The translations under genes were made by a program, and so were the position numbers. This document shows, in pieces, positions 1 to 4,880 of a DNA stretch of 6,378 nt. Origin of the DNA: an uncultured Clostridia bacterium (GTDB lineage Bacteria > Bacillota > Clostridia > Oscillospirales > Acutalibacteraceae); NCBI GenBank assembly GCA_947567585.1, contig CANONE010000125.1:1-6378 (forward strand), given 5' to 3'. Position 1 is the stretch's first letter, and the number at the start of each line of letters is the position of its first letter. Under the pieces are notes generated by a model. The model worked only from the letters and a program-made list of their open reading frames with translations. It did not search any database and was not told the origin of the DNA.

Positions 1-354
1 GCTTTGCGGAAAACACAGCCCGGGGAAGCGTCTAAGCTTACTGGCTGGCGGGAAGGACAGACCTACATTTTGCAGGGGGAGGACGTGCTCTATGCGGACA
101 CAGCGGATAAGAGGACCTTCCTCTACACGGCCGGAGAGGTTTTTGAAAGCTCCCTGCGGCTGTACGAGCTGGAAGAGCGGCTGGCCGGCCAGGGGTTTCT
201 GCGGGCGGGGAAGTCCTGCCTGGTGAATTTCAACGCCATTCGCTCTTTGCGCCCGGACTTGGGGGGCCGCCTGCGGCTCACCATGAGCAACGGGGAAAAC
301 ATTTACGTTTCCCGGCAGTACGCGCCTGCGATCAAAAATGAATTGGGCATATAA
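1..354 (+). CDS. LytTR family DNA-binding regulator, 5'-truncated by the window edge
   Basis: The reading frame is open to the first base of the window and ends at TAA 352-354, so 117 residues are visible and the true start lies upstream; the TTG at position 4 is not a convincing start. The visible part matches the C-terminal LytTR DNA-binding domain: a strand region around GQTYILQGEDVLYADT, then the typical segment LRLYELEERL, the FLRAGKSCLVNF motif with the conserved K/S-N pattern (residues about 66-77 of the visible part), and the ending ENIYVSRQYAP. LytTR domains bind direct-repeat promoter elements. Family members of about 150 residues with no receiver domain are often encoded directly before a DUF3021 membrane protein, as here (14-base gap). 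By that comparison some 30 N-terminal residues are missing. I infer that it regulates its own two-gene unit; the target is not visible. Confidence 0.85.
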   Translation, partial: ALRKTQPGEASKLTGWREGQTYILQGEDVLYADTADKRTFLYTAGEVFESSLRLYELEERLAGQGFLRAGKSCLVNFNAIRSLRPDLGGRLRLTMSNGENIYVSRQYAPAIKNELGI

Positions 355-368
355 CGGAGGGAACTGTC

Positions 369-821
369 ATGAAAAAATTCTTAGAAATGATCGGCGAACT
401 AAAAACCTGGGGCTGCCTGAGCTTCACTGGCGCGCTGTGTATCTATTGCTTCATTGATTTTTTGTACGGCGGCGAGTCTATCCGCTACTCCCTGATTGTG
501 CAGATGCTGGCCCTGTGCGGGATGATCACTTTGCTGCAATACGTCTTTTTCTCCGGCAGAGCTGTCAAAAAGCTCAGCTACTTTGTGCGAACGGCTATTT
601 TCTGCGGGCTGGTTTTTGTGTTGTGCTGCGGCTTTGCCTGGGCCTTTCAGTGGTTTCCGCTGCGTAACGGGGGCGCCTGGATCAGCTTTGTGATTATCTT
701 TTTTGTGACGTTTTTGGTCTTCTGCCTGGGATTTGAAATTTATTTTCGGGCTGTGGGGAAAAAATACGACGCCCTGCTGGGCCGCCGCCGGTCAGGGGGA
801 AAGCCGGAGGATAGACGGTAA
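369..821 (+). CDS. DUF3021 family four-helix membrane protein
   Basis: The product is a 150-residue integral membrane protein. The start is ATG 369, preceded by GGAGG (356-360) at an 8-base spacing. Four hydrophobic segments are visible at about residues 12-33, 42-62, 74-94 and 103-126, followed by a short basic tail rich in Arg, Lys and Gly. Length, topology and position right behind a LytTR regulator fit the DUF3021 family, which has no established biochemical function. By analogy with other paired LytTR/membrane-protein systems, the membrane protein may restrain the regulator or respond to an envelope signal; that is inference. The spacing and shared strand argue for one transcript with the regulator. 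No strong terminator follows: there is only a weak AGACG/CGTCT pairing before a T run near 843-848. Confidence 0.75.
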   Translation: MKKFLEMIGELKTWGCLSFTGALCIYCFIDFLYGGESIRYSLIVQMLALCGMITLLQYVFFSGRAVKKLSYFVRTAIFCGLVFVLCCGFAWAFQWFPLRNGGAWISFVIIFFVTFLVFCLGFEIYFRAVGKKYDALLGRRRSGGKPEDRR

Positions 822-899
822 AGCGCCGCCCTGCCGCCCTGCGTCTTTTTGAGAAAAATGAACAAAAAGTAACAAACAAAAAATGGGGGCTTAAAGGGG

Positions 900-928
900 T
901 TGACAAGCCTTAGGGTTGGGGATATAAT
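900..928 (+). promoter_or_regulatory. Consensus sigma-A promoter of rpsU
   Basis: TTGACA at 900-905 and TATAAT at 923-928 are separated by exactly 17 bases, a perfect match to the vegetative consensus. An A-rich stretch (about 850-883) lies upstream and may help RNA polymerase binding, although it sits somewhat far out for a standard UP element. Initiation is expected near 935, giving a leader of about 60 bases before rpsU. Strong constitutive expression is inferred, which suits a ribosomal protein gene. Confidence 0.93.
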
Positions 929-994
929 AGTCATGTTGTATTGCATAATTACGACGCATAACCCCTGCCTGATTGGCGGATGGGAGGGATATGA

Positions 995-1171
995 ATGGCT
1001 GAGATCCGGCTCAAGGAAAACGAGTCCTTGGATAGTGCCCTGCGGCGCTTTAAGAAGCAATGCGCCCGCGCCGGCGTTATCCAGGAGGTCCGCAAGCGTG
1101 AGGCTTATGAAAAGCCCTCCGTGAAGCGCAAGAAGAAATCAGAAGCGGCCCGCAAGCGCAAGTATAAGTAA
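995..1171 (+). CDS. rpsU: 30S ribosomal protein S21
   Basis: The 58-residue product begins MAEIRLKENESLDSALRRFK and ends in a lysine/arginine-rich tail (KRKKKSEAARKRKYK), the typical S21 pattern: a short N-terminal strand, the helix with LRRFKK, the RAGVIQEVRKREAYEKPS segment, then a basic C-terminus that contacts 16S rRNA. Length matches Firmicute S21 proteins (about 57-58 residues). S21 is a late-assembling small-subunit protein near the platform and the anti-Shine-Dalgarno helix. The start is ATG 995, with GGGAGGG at 982-988 and a 6-base spacing. A nearer ATG at 991 is out of frame and stops after three codons. The gene is monocistronic or followed by long non-coding RNA; the frequent neighbour yqeY is absent. 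The gene is too short to have been listed among longer reading frames, but the match is clear. Confidence 0.96.
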   Translation: MAEIRLKENESLDSALRRFKKQCARAGVIQEVRKREAYEKPSVKRKKKSEAARKRKYK

Positions 1172-1173
1172 TT

Positions 1174-1214
1174 CGCCTGTGCCGCCGGGGGAAACGGGAT
1201 TGGCGGGGCGTTTT
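1174..1214 (+). terminator. Possible first terminator of rpsU
   Basis: CGCC (1174-1177) can pair with GGCG (1207-1210), and CCGCC (1182-1186) with GGCGG (1202-1206). This gives a bulged GC-rich stem two bases past the rpsU stop, followed by only four Ts (1211-1214). The bulge and short T run suggest weak or partial termination, so readthrough into the next 250 bases is plausible. Confidence 0.45.
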
Positions 1215-1424
1215 GCGTTGGGAAAGACGTACAACGCGGAGGAAAGCTTTTGGCTTCGCGCGAAAGGCTTCTGTACAGACCCGGTAACCTTGGCGAAAAG
1301 TTTTGAGGCTTCAGAAAATGAAGCCTGGGGTGTGGGGGCTCTGGCCGCTGGCGGCGGCCGTCCGGCGTCCCACAGCCTTGAAAGCCCGCGCACAAGCGTT
1401 GGCCGTTGGCTGCGAATCTGGAAG
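1215..1424 (+). other. Structured non-coding stretch between rpsU and yqeG
   Basis: No convincing gene or promoter is seen here. The stretch holds a perfect 7-base-pair hairpin with a GAAAA loop (GGCTTCA 1307-1313 with TGAAGCC 1319-1325). It also holds a nested GC-rich structure in which TGTGGG (1331-1336) pairs with CCCACA (1369-1374) around GGCCGC/GCGGCC (1343-1348/1354-1359). A tandem direct repeat, CGTTGGC twice, lies at 1397-1410. GCCCGC at 1384-1389 duplicates the 3' arm of the terminator that follows and could pair with its 5' arm. A GGAGG at about 1239-1243 precedes only an 18-codon TTG frame, which is probably meaningless. The region may be an rpsU 3' untranslated region, a decayed intergenic repeat, or an attenuating leader for yqeG. 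Confidence 0.6.
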
Positions 1425-1450
1425 AAAGCGGGCAGATCGCCCGCTTTTTT
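1425..1450 (+). terminator. Strong intrinsic terminator just ahead of yqeG
   Basis: AAAGCGGGC (1425-1433) pairs perfectly with GCCCGCTTT (1439-1447) across a 5-base loop, and the T run continues to 1450. It lies only 10 bases before the yqeG ribosome binding site, leaving no room for a promoter between them. It therefore either ends the rpsU transcript or acts as an attenuator of yqeG. Confidence 0.8.
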
Positions 1451-1459
1451 GTTCCCGGC

Positions 1460-1465
1460 AGGAGA
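1460..1465 (+). promoter_or_regulatory. Ribosome binding site that sets the yqeG start
   Basis: AGGAGA lies 9 bases before ATG 1475 and 6 bases before an in-frame TTG at 1472. The longer frame that opens at ATG 1406 runs through the terminator hairpin and lacks such a site, so it is not the real start. ATG 1475 is preferred; TTG 1472 would add one residue. Confidence 0.75.
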
Positions 1466-1474
1466 TTTTTATTG

Positions 1475-1972
1475 ATGAAGGGACTTTTTACACCAACCGC
1501 CCTAAAGCCCAGGGCGGCGGACATAACCCCCGATTTTCTGCGGGGAATGGGGGTCCGGGCGGTGCTGCTGGATGTGGACAACACCATTGCCGGCTACGCC
1601 TCCCATGAACCCCTGCCCGGGGCGGTGGAGTGGGCCAGGGGGTTGGAGAAGGCCGGCCTGCGGGTTGTAATCGTCTCCAACAACTATAAAAAACGGGTAG
1701 GGCCTTTCGCGGAACGGTTTGGCCTGCCGTTTATCAGCTTTGCCATAAAGCCCCTGCCCTTTGGCTATTGGAAGGCCCGGCGGATGCTAAGGCTGCCTTG
1801 CCGGGACTGCGTCATCATCGGTGACCAAATTTTTACAGACATTGTAGGGGCCAACCTGTGCGGCATGCGCTCGGTGCTGCTGGAACCCATTGAGCTGGAA
1901 ACGGGCTTTACCTTCCGGCTGCGCCGGTATTTTGAGCGGGGCCTGCGGGCGAAGCTTCGAGAGAAACTGTGA
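1475..1972 (+). CDS. yqeG: YqeG family HAD-superfamily (subfamily IIIA) phosphatase
   Basis: This is a 165-residue cytosolic protein with all four HAD motifs: motif I LLDVDNT with nucleophile D33 and acid/base D35, motif II VIVSNN with S68, motif III lysine K92 (AIKPLPFGYWKA), and motif IV IGDQIFTD with D117 and D122. Length and motif spacing match B. subtilis YqeG (about 170 residues), a phosphatase-like family without a firmly assigned substrate. The opening MKGLFTPTALKPRAADITP is also family-typical. The basic C-terminus (RRYFERGLRAKLREKL) is characteristic. There is no signal peptide. The stop is TGA 1970-1972 and the next gene starts 22 bases later on the same strand, so the two are very likely co-transcribed. 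Expression must pass the terminator at 1425-1450 unless an unseen promoter exists. Confidence 0.92.
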   Translation: MKGLFTPTALKPRAADITPDFLRGMGVRAVLLDVDNTIAGYASHEPLPGAVEWARGLEKAGLRVVIVSNNYKKRVGPFAERFGLPFISFAIKPLPFGYWKARRMLRLPCRDCVIIGDQIFTDIVGANLCGMRSVLLEPIELETGFTFRLRRYFERGLRAKLREKL

Positions 1973-1994
1973 TAAGGAAAGGACGGAAATTAAA

Positions 1995-3074
1995 ATGAAA
2001 AATCCAGTGGAGAGAATCAGAGACAAGCTGATTGCTGGAGACAGCCAAAAGGCGATTCTGGTCTATTCCGAGAGGAACCGCCGGTATTTTACCGCGTTCC
2101 CCTCCGACGCGGGCGCGCTGCTGATTACATCGGAGGAAGCGTATCTGCTGCAGGACTTTCGCTATGAGGAGGCGGCCGGCTATTCGGCCAAAAACTGTAA
2201 GGTAACGGGCTTTAAGAACTTCACCGAGACCCTGTGCGAGCTCATGGAGAAGCACGGCGTCAAACAGGTCTACATGGAAATTAACAAGCTTTCGGTGGCT
2301 GAGGCCAGGAAATTTGAAAAGGCTTTTCATGAAAAGGGCATTGAGGTGGTTTTGGACGAGACCCTGGACAACGCCATTAAGGACCAGCGGATGATCAAGT
2401 CCCCGGAAGAGGTGGAGAAGATCGAAGCCGCCCAGGCTATCACCGACGCGGCCTATGAACACATTCTGCCCTTTATCAAAGAGGGGGTTACCGAGCGGGA
2501 GCTGGCTTTGGAAATTGAATTCTTTATGCGCAATAACGGCGCGGAGGCAGTAGCCTTTGACCTGATTGTGGCGGCGGGCAAAAGCGGTTCCCAGTGCCAC
2601 GCGGTGCCCGGCATGAACACCGTGCAGAAGGGCGACTTCATCACCATGGACACCGGCGCTATGCTGGACGGCTACCACTCCGACATGACCCGCACCGTGG
2701 CCTTTGGCAAGGTCAGCGAGGAGCAGCGGAAGATCTACGAAACCGTTTTAGAGGCCCAGCTGGCGGTCATCGACTTTGTAAAGCCCGGCGTGCTGTGCTG
2801 CGATGTGGACAAGGTGGCCCGGGACATTATTGAAAAGGACTACCCCGGCACCTTCGGCCACGGCCTGGGCCATGGCGTGGGCTTCGAGATCCACGAATGG
2901 CCGGTTTTCTCCCACCGGGATAAAACCCCTTGCGCCGAGGGCATGGTCATCACCGACGAGCCTGGCATCTACGTGCCCGCCAAGTGGGGCGTGCGCATCG
3001 AGGATATGCTCCTGGTAACCGCAGACGGCTGCCGGAGCCTTACCAAGTCTCCTAAGGAGCTGATTGAGCTGTAA
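1995..3074 (+). CDS. yqhT: M24 family Xaa-Pro aminopeptidase (YqhT/PepP-like)
   Basis: This 359-residue cytosolic metallopeptidase has an N-terminal creatinase-like domain (about 1-130) and a C-terminal pita-bread catalytic domain (about 135-359). The five dinuclear-metal ligands are all present: D219 (MDTGA), D230 (GYHSDMTRT), H293 (GHGLGHG), E322 (DEPGIY) and E336 (RIEDM). H289 and H300 occupy the usual second-shell positions. The family removes an N-terminal residue that precedes proline, typically with manganese. Length fits the short aminopeptidase P group (B. subtilis YqhT, E. coli YpdF) rather than the longer E. coli PepP; proline dipeptidase (PepQ) is the main alternative. The start is ATG 1995, after purine-rich AAGGAAAGGA (1975-1983); a longer frame opening at 1890 overlaps yqeG and has no sensible N-terminus. 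In Bacillus this gene precedes efp directly; here a 478-base gap intervenes. Confidence 0.92.
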   Translation: MKNPVERIRDKLIAGDSQKAILVYSERNRRYFTAFPSDAGALLITSEEAYLLQDFRYEEAAGYSAKNCKVTGFKNFTETLCELMEKHGVKQVYMEINKLSVAEARKFEKAFHEKGIEVVLDETLDNAIKDQRMIKSPEEVEKIEAAQAITDAAYEHILPFIKEGVTERELALEIEFFMRNNGAEAVAFDLIVAAGKSGSQCHAVPGMNTVQKGDFITMDTGAMLDGYHSDMTRTVAFGKVSEEQRKIYETVLEAQLAVIDFVKPGVLCCDVDKVARDIIEKDYPGTFGHGLGHGVGFEIHEWPVFSHRDKTPCAEGMVITDEPGIYVPAKWGVRIEDMLLVTADGCRSLTKSPKELIEL

Positions 3075-3083
3075 GCCTTTTTT

Positions 3084-3158
3084 GTGGGGCGCTGCCCCAC
3101 ACCCCGGTCGAGACACTTTTTGGAAAAAGTTTCTTGACGATCTTCAAAAACTTTTTCT
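3084..3158 (+). repeat. Palindromic intergenic repeat element, copy A
   Basis: GTGGGGC (3084-3090) and GCCCCAC (3094-3100) form a 7-base-pair stem with a 3-base loop. CCCCACACCCC (3095-3105) follows. Next comes the palindrome ACTTTTT-GG-AAAAAGT (3115-3130), whose second arm can instead pair with a later segment: AAAAAGTTT (3124-3132) with AAACTTTTT at about 3148-3156, extended by TTGA/TCAA. The first hairpin is preceded, not followed, by Ts, so it is not a standard terminator for yqhT. The composition resembles short repeats common between genes of gut Clostridia; that recognition is from memory, not a search. Confidence 0.55.
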
Positions 3159-3179
3159 CCGATGTTTTGCTTTTGTTAA

Positions 3180-3213
3180 CAGGAAGCTGCTGCCTCGGGG
3201 CCGAAGGTTCCTG
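3180..3213 (+). other. Bulged hairpin in the yqhT-efp gap
   Basis: CAGGAA (3180-3185) pairs with TTCCTG (3208-3213). Inside, CCTCGG (3193-3198) pairs with CCGAAGG (3201-3207) around two Gs, with one bulged A and an unpaired GCTGCTG on the 5' side. No T run follows, and its role is unknown. Confidence 0.4.
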
Positions 3214-3368
3214 CTGTCACCCTTCTTTAGGGATCGGATACCTAGCTAGCAGTTGGGTGGAGGACCTTATCACTTGACCTTAGCTTACCGGCGCTTTCCG
3301 TGGCCGCCTTCTGCGCCGCCCTGGCACCGGGGCAACGAAATCGATAAAATCGGAAGGAAAGTTTTCGT

Positions 3369-3433
3369 CCACCTTTTTCAAAAGGTGGTGGAGGTTTGGA
3401 GGCGCTGGTCCCCGGTGGGGACCGTCAAGCGCC
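3369..3433 (+). repeat. Adjacent palindromes, probable intergenic repeat
   Basis: CCACCTTTT (3369-3377) and AAAAGGTGG (3380-3388) form a perfect 9-base inverted repeat. Twelve bases later a second structure combines outer GGCGCT/AGCGCC (3401-3406/3428-3433) and inner GGTCCCC/GGGGACC (3407-3413/3417-3423) with a GTCA bulge. Neither is followed by a T run. The arrangement looks like a REP-type or miniature element rather than a gene-specific regulator. Confidence 0.5.
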
Positions 3434-3470
3434 GACCGAATCGGCAGATGAGACCAAAGTCTCCAAGGTC

Positions 3471-3502
3471 TTCAAGAAAAACCATATTTTTCTTGAATTT
3501 TT
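3471..3502 (+). terminator. Terminator-like hairpin just before efp
   Basis: TTCAAGAAAAA (3471-3481) pairs perfectly with TTTTTCTTGAA (3487-3497) across the loop CCATA, followed by TTTTT (3498-3502). The 11-base-pair stem is AT-rich and so weaker than a classical terminator. It would insulate efp from upstream transcription. Its 3' arm overlaps the -35 hexamer of the efp promoter. Confidence 0.55.
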
Positions 3503-3521
3503 GCGTAAGATAAGATAGAAT
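3493..3521 (+). promoter_or_regulatory. Sigma-A-type promoter of efp
   Basis: TTGAAT (3493-3498) and TAGAAT (3516-3521) are separated by exactly 17 bases, each with one change from consensus. A second TAGAAT at 3527-3532 has no well-spaced -35. Initiation near 3528 would give a short leader of about 25 bases containing GGGAGG (3538-3543). Confidence 0.7.
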
Positions 3522-3552
3522 AGAGGTAGAATACTCTGGGAGGTTTTATTTT

Positions 3553-4110
3553 ATGGTAACCGCAGGCGATTTTAGAAACGGCGTGACCTTCGAGATGGAT
3601 GGAGGGGTCTATTCCATCATCGAGTTCCAGCATGTGAAGCCTGGAAAGGGCGCGGCTTTTGTGCGCACGAAGATCCGCAATGTGATTTCCGGAGCAGTGA
3701 CGGAGCGCACCTTTAACCCCAACGATAAGTTCCCCACCGCGTTTATTGAGCGCAAGGACATGCAGTATCTTTACAGCGACGGGGACCTGTACTACTTTAT
3801 GGACACAGAGACCTATGAGCAGATCCCCATTAATTCCAGCGTGCTGACGGACAACTTTAAGTTTGTCAAAGAAAACATGGAGTGCAAGGTGCTCTCCTAC
3901 AAGGGCAATGTATTCGGTCTGGAGCCCCCCAACTTTGTGGAGCTGGAGGTTACGAAGACCGAGCCCGGCATCAAGGGCGACACGGCCACCAATACCCTGA
4001 AGCCCGCCACCCTGGAGACCGGCGCGGAGATCCGCGTGCCGCTGTTTATCAACGAGGGCGAAATGATCCGTATTGACACTCGTACCGGCGAGTATATGGA
4101 GCGCGCCTAA
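3553..4110 (+). CDS. efp: Translation elongation factor P
   Basis: The 185-residue product is full length for EF-P. It has the N-terminal KOW-like domain (about 1-64), the central OB domain (about 65-127) and the C-terminal OB domain ending in the family pattern GEMIRIDTRTGEY. EF-P binds between the P and E sites of the ribosome and promotes peptide bond formation at consecutive prolines. The tip loop reads HVKPGKGAAFVR with lysine at position 32, the residue that is modified in many bacteria (5-aminopentanol in B. subtilis). P30 is present, as in the Bacillus-type loop, unlike the E. coli-type loop that carries beta-lysyl modification. No modification gene lies in this window. The start is ATG 3553, with GGGAGG (3538-3543) at a 9-base spacing. 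It has its own promoter, and the next gene follows 110 bases later. Confidence 0.97.
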   Translation: MVTAGDFRNGVTFEMDGGVYSIIEFQHVKPGKGAAFVRTKIRNVISGAVTERTFNPNDKFPTAFIERKDMQYLYSDGDLYYFMDTETYEQIPINSSVLTDNFKFVKENMECKVLSYKGNVFGLEPPNFVELEVTKTEPGIKGDTATNTLKPATLETGAEIRVPLFINEGEMIRIDTRTGEYMERA

Positions 4111-4116
4111 ATCTCT

Positions 4117-4175
4117 GGAGACCGTCCTGGCCCGTCCTGGTGATGGAAAGGGCGGTTCTAAACTAAAACGGTCCC
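4117..4175 (+). other. Predicted leader structure between efp and the zinc-ribbon gene
   Basis: GGAGACCGT (4117-4125) can pair with ACGGTCCC (4168-4175) if one A is bulged, enclosing GCCC/GGGC (4130-4133/4150-4153). The interior holds a tandem decamer, CCGTCCTGG(C/T), at 4122-4141. A further small stem, TGGGC/GCCCA (4183-4187/4193-4197), precedes the ribosome binding site. There is no T run and no good promoter, so readthrough from efp is expected. The function is unknown. Confidence 0.35.
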
Positions 4176-4220
4176 ACCAAAATGGGCGCAAAGCCCAAAT
4201 GACGAAAGAAGGGAATTGCA

Positions 4221-4688
4221 ATGACCAATTCTGAGCGCGCGTCTTACATCCGCGGCCTGATGGACGGCATGGAGCTGGACCCCAAGGCAAAGGAGACCAA
4301 GATTTTTAACGCCATGGTAGAGCTGCTGGAGGACCTGTCCGTTTCCGTGGAAGAGATGGAGGACGAGTATGCCGACCTGGCGGACCAGGTAGACGAAATC
4401 GATCATGACCTGGGAAGTCTTGAGGAAGAATTTTACGGCGCGGACAGCGACGAGGATGAATGCGGCTGCGGGGGCGGCTGCCACCATCACCACCATGAGG
4501 ACTGCAACTGCATGGAGTTTGAAGTAAACTGCCCCAACTGCGGCGCGGATATTCCTCTGACGGACGACATTCTGGACGCGGGAGAAATCGTTTGCCCCGG
4601 CTGCGGCGAAAAGCTGGAATTCGACTTTGACGACGAAGACGAAGAAGGCGGCTCTGGGGAAGCGGAAGACGCCGAAGAAAATGAGTAA
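4221..4688 (+). CDS. Acidic zinc-ribbon protein with CD1247-type N-terminal domain
   Basis: The product is a very acidic 155-residue protein. Residues about 1-72 (ERASYIRGLMDGMELDPKAK onward, then VELLEDLSVSVEEMEDEY) form a probable helical coiled coil matching, from memory, the conserved clostridial CD1247 N-terminal domain. Next comes a metal-binding-looking linker, CGCGGGCHHHHHEDCNC (81-97). It is followed by a zinc ribbon with C104-x2-C107 and C125-x2-C128 (NCPNCGADIPL, VCPGCGE), and a tail made almost entirely of Asp, Glu and Gly. The biochemical role of the family is unknown; some databases misleadingly call members AraC-type regulators, but no helix-turn-helix is visible. The start is ATG 4221, with AAGGGA (4209-4214) at a 6-base spacing. 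It follows efp on the same strand and is likely read from the efp promoter. Confidence 0.8.
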   Translation: MTNSERASYIRGLMDGMELDPKAKETKIFNAMVELLEDLSVSVEEMEDEYADLADQVDEIDHDLGSLEEEFYGADSDEDECGCGGGCHHHHHEDCNCMEFEVNCPNCGADIPLTDDILDAGEIVCPGCGEKLEFDFDDEDEEGGSGEAEDAEENE

Positions 4689-4880
4689 AGCAAAATGGGA
4701 AAGCCAAGGGCTTGCTTGAGAATAGAGAAACGCCGGGGTATCCGCCAGAAATGGCGCATGGTTAAAAGCCCGCCGGTCTTGTAATTTGCGGAGATTTTCC
4801 ATGCGAAAAGAGCTTTATGGGAACAAGACGGCGCTTTTGGCTTTTAGCAGGCCCCCATCAGAAGGATGATAGAGAGAATA
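4689..4880 (+). other. Non-coding stretch after the zinc-ribbon gene
   Basis: No gene is firmly supported. The region contains a small stem AAGCC/GGCTT near 4702-4714 and CGCCA-GAAA-TGGCG (4743-4756), a perfect 5-base-pair stem capped by a GNRA-type tetraloop, with CCGG segments on either side that could close a longer helix. A 22-codon frame at 4801-4869 has GCGGAG 7 bases upstream, but nothing else recommends it. The stretch is probably a 3' untranslated region leading to the terminator at 4881. Confidence 0.5.

Larger units (their letters stand above)
3075..3552 (+). other. Long hairpin-rich non-coding gap between yqhT and efp
   Basis: No gene can be supported here. An 86-codon frame at 3253-3513 runs through several palindromes and has no clear ribosome binding site. 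In order the gap holds a T run (3078-3083) right after the yqhT stop with only a weak, bulged stem before it (3054-3079), a repeat-like element (3084-3158), a bulged hairpin (3180-3213), a second pair of hairpins (3369-3433), a terminator-like hairpin (3471-3502) and the efp promoter (3493-3521). Positions 3214-3368 show nothing clear apart from small palindromes such as CTAGCTAG (3242-3249). The density of inverted repeats suggests accumulated small intergenic repeats. Confidence 0.7.

Noticed and set aside
1239..1306. 18-codon TTG frame behind a GGAGG sequence
   Set aside because: It has a very short reading frame, a rare start codon and no supporting context; the purine-rich match is probably chance.
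1406..1474. 23-residue N-terminal extension of yqeG
   Set aside because: It would begin upstream of and include the terminator stem; AGGAGA at 1460-1465 places the start at 1475.
1179..1608. Overlapping frames on both strands around the rpsU-yqeG interval
   Set aside because: They pass through the terminator hairpin and GC-rich repeats and show no protein family features.
1890..1994. 35-residue N-terminal extension of the M24 peptidase
   Set aside because: It overlaps yqeG and does not match the family N-terminus, which begins naturally at ATG 1995.
1908..2678. 256-codon open frame on the minus strand
   Set aside because: It lies opposite yqhT, whose family motifs are all intact, and its translation shows no recognisable domain; it is an antisense shadow.
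3054..3083. Possible terminator at the end of yqhT
   Set aside because: There is a run of six Ts (3078-3083), but the preceding stem is only AAGG/CCTT plus AGCT/AGCT with a 5-base bulge, too weak to call.
3253..3513. 86-codon plus-strand frame in the yqhT-efp gap
   Set aside because: It runs straight through three palindromic structures, has no clear ribosome binding site and reads as repeat-derived sequence.
3472..4290. 272-codon open frame on the minus strand
   Set aside because: It is antisense to efp and crosses the efp promoter and terminator-like hairpin, with no ribosome binding site or family signal.
4158..4802. 214-codon open frame on the minus strand
   Set aside because: It is the complement of the low-complexity acidic zinc-ribbon gene, so the long frame results from its biased codons.
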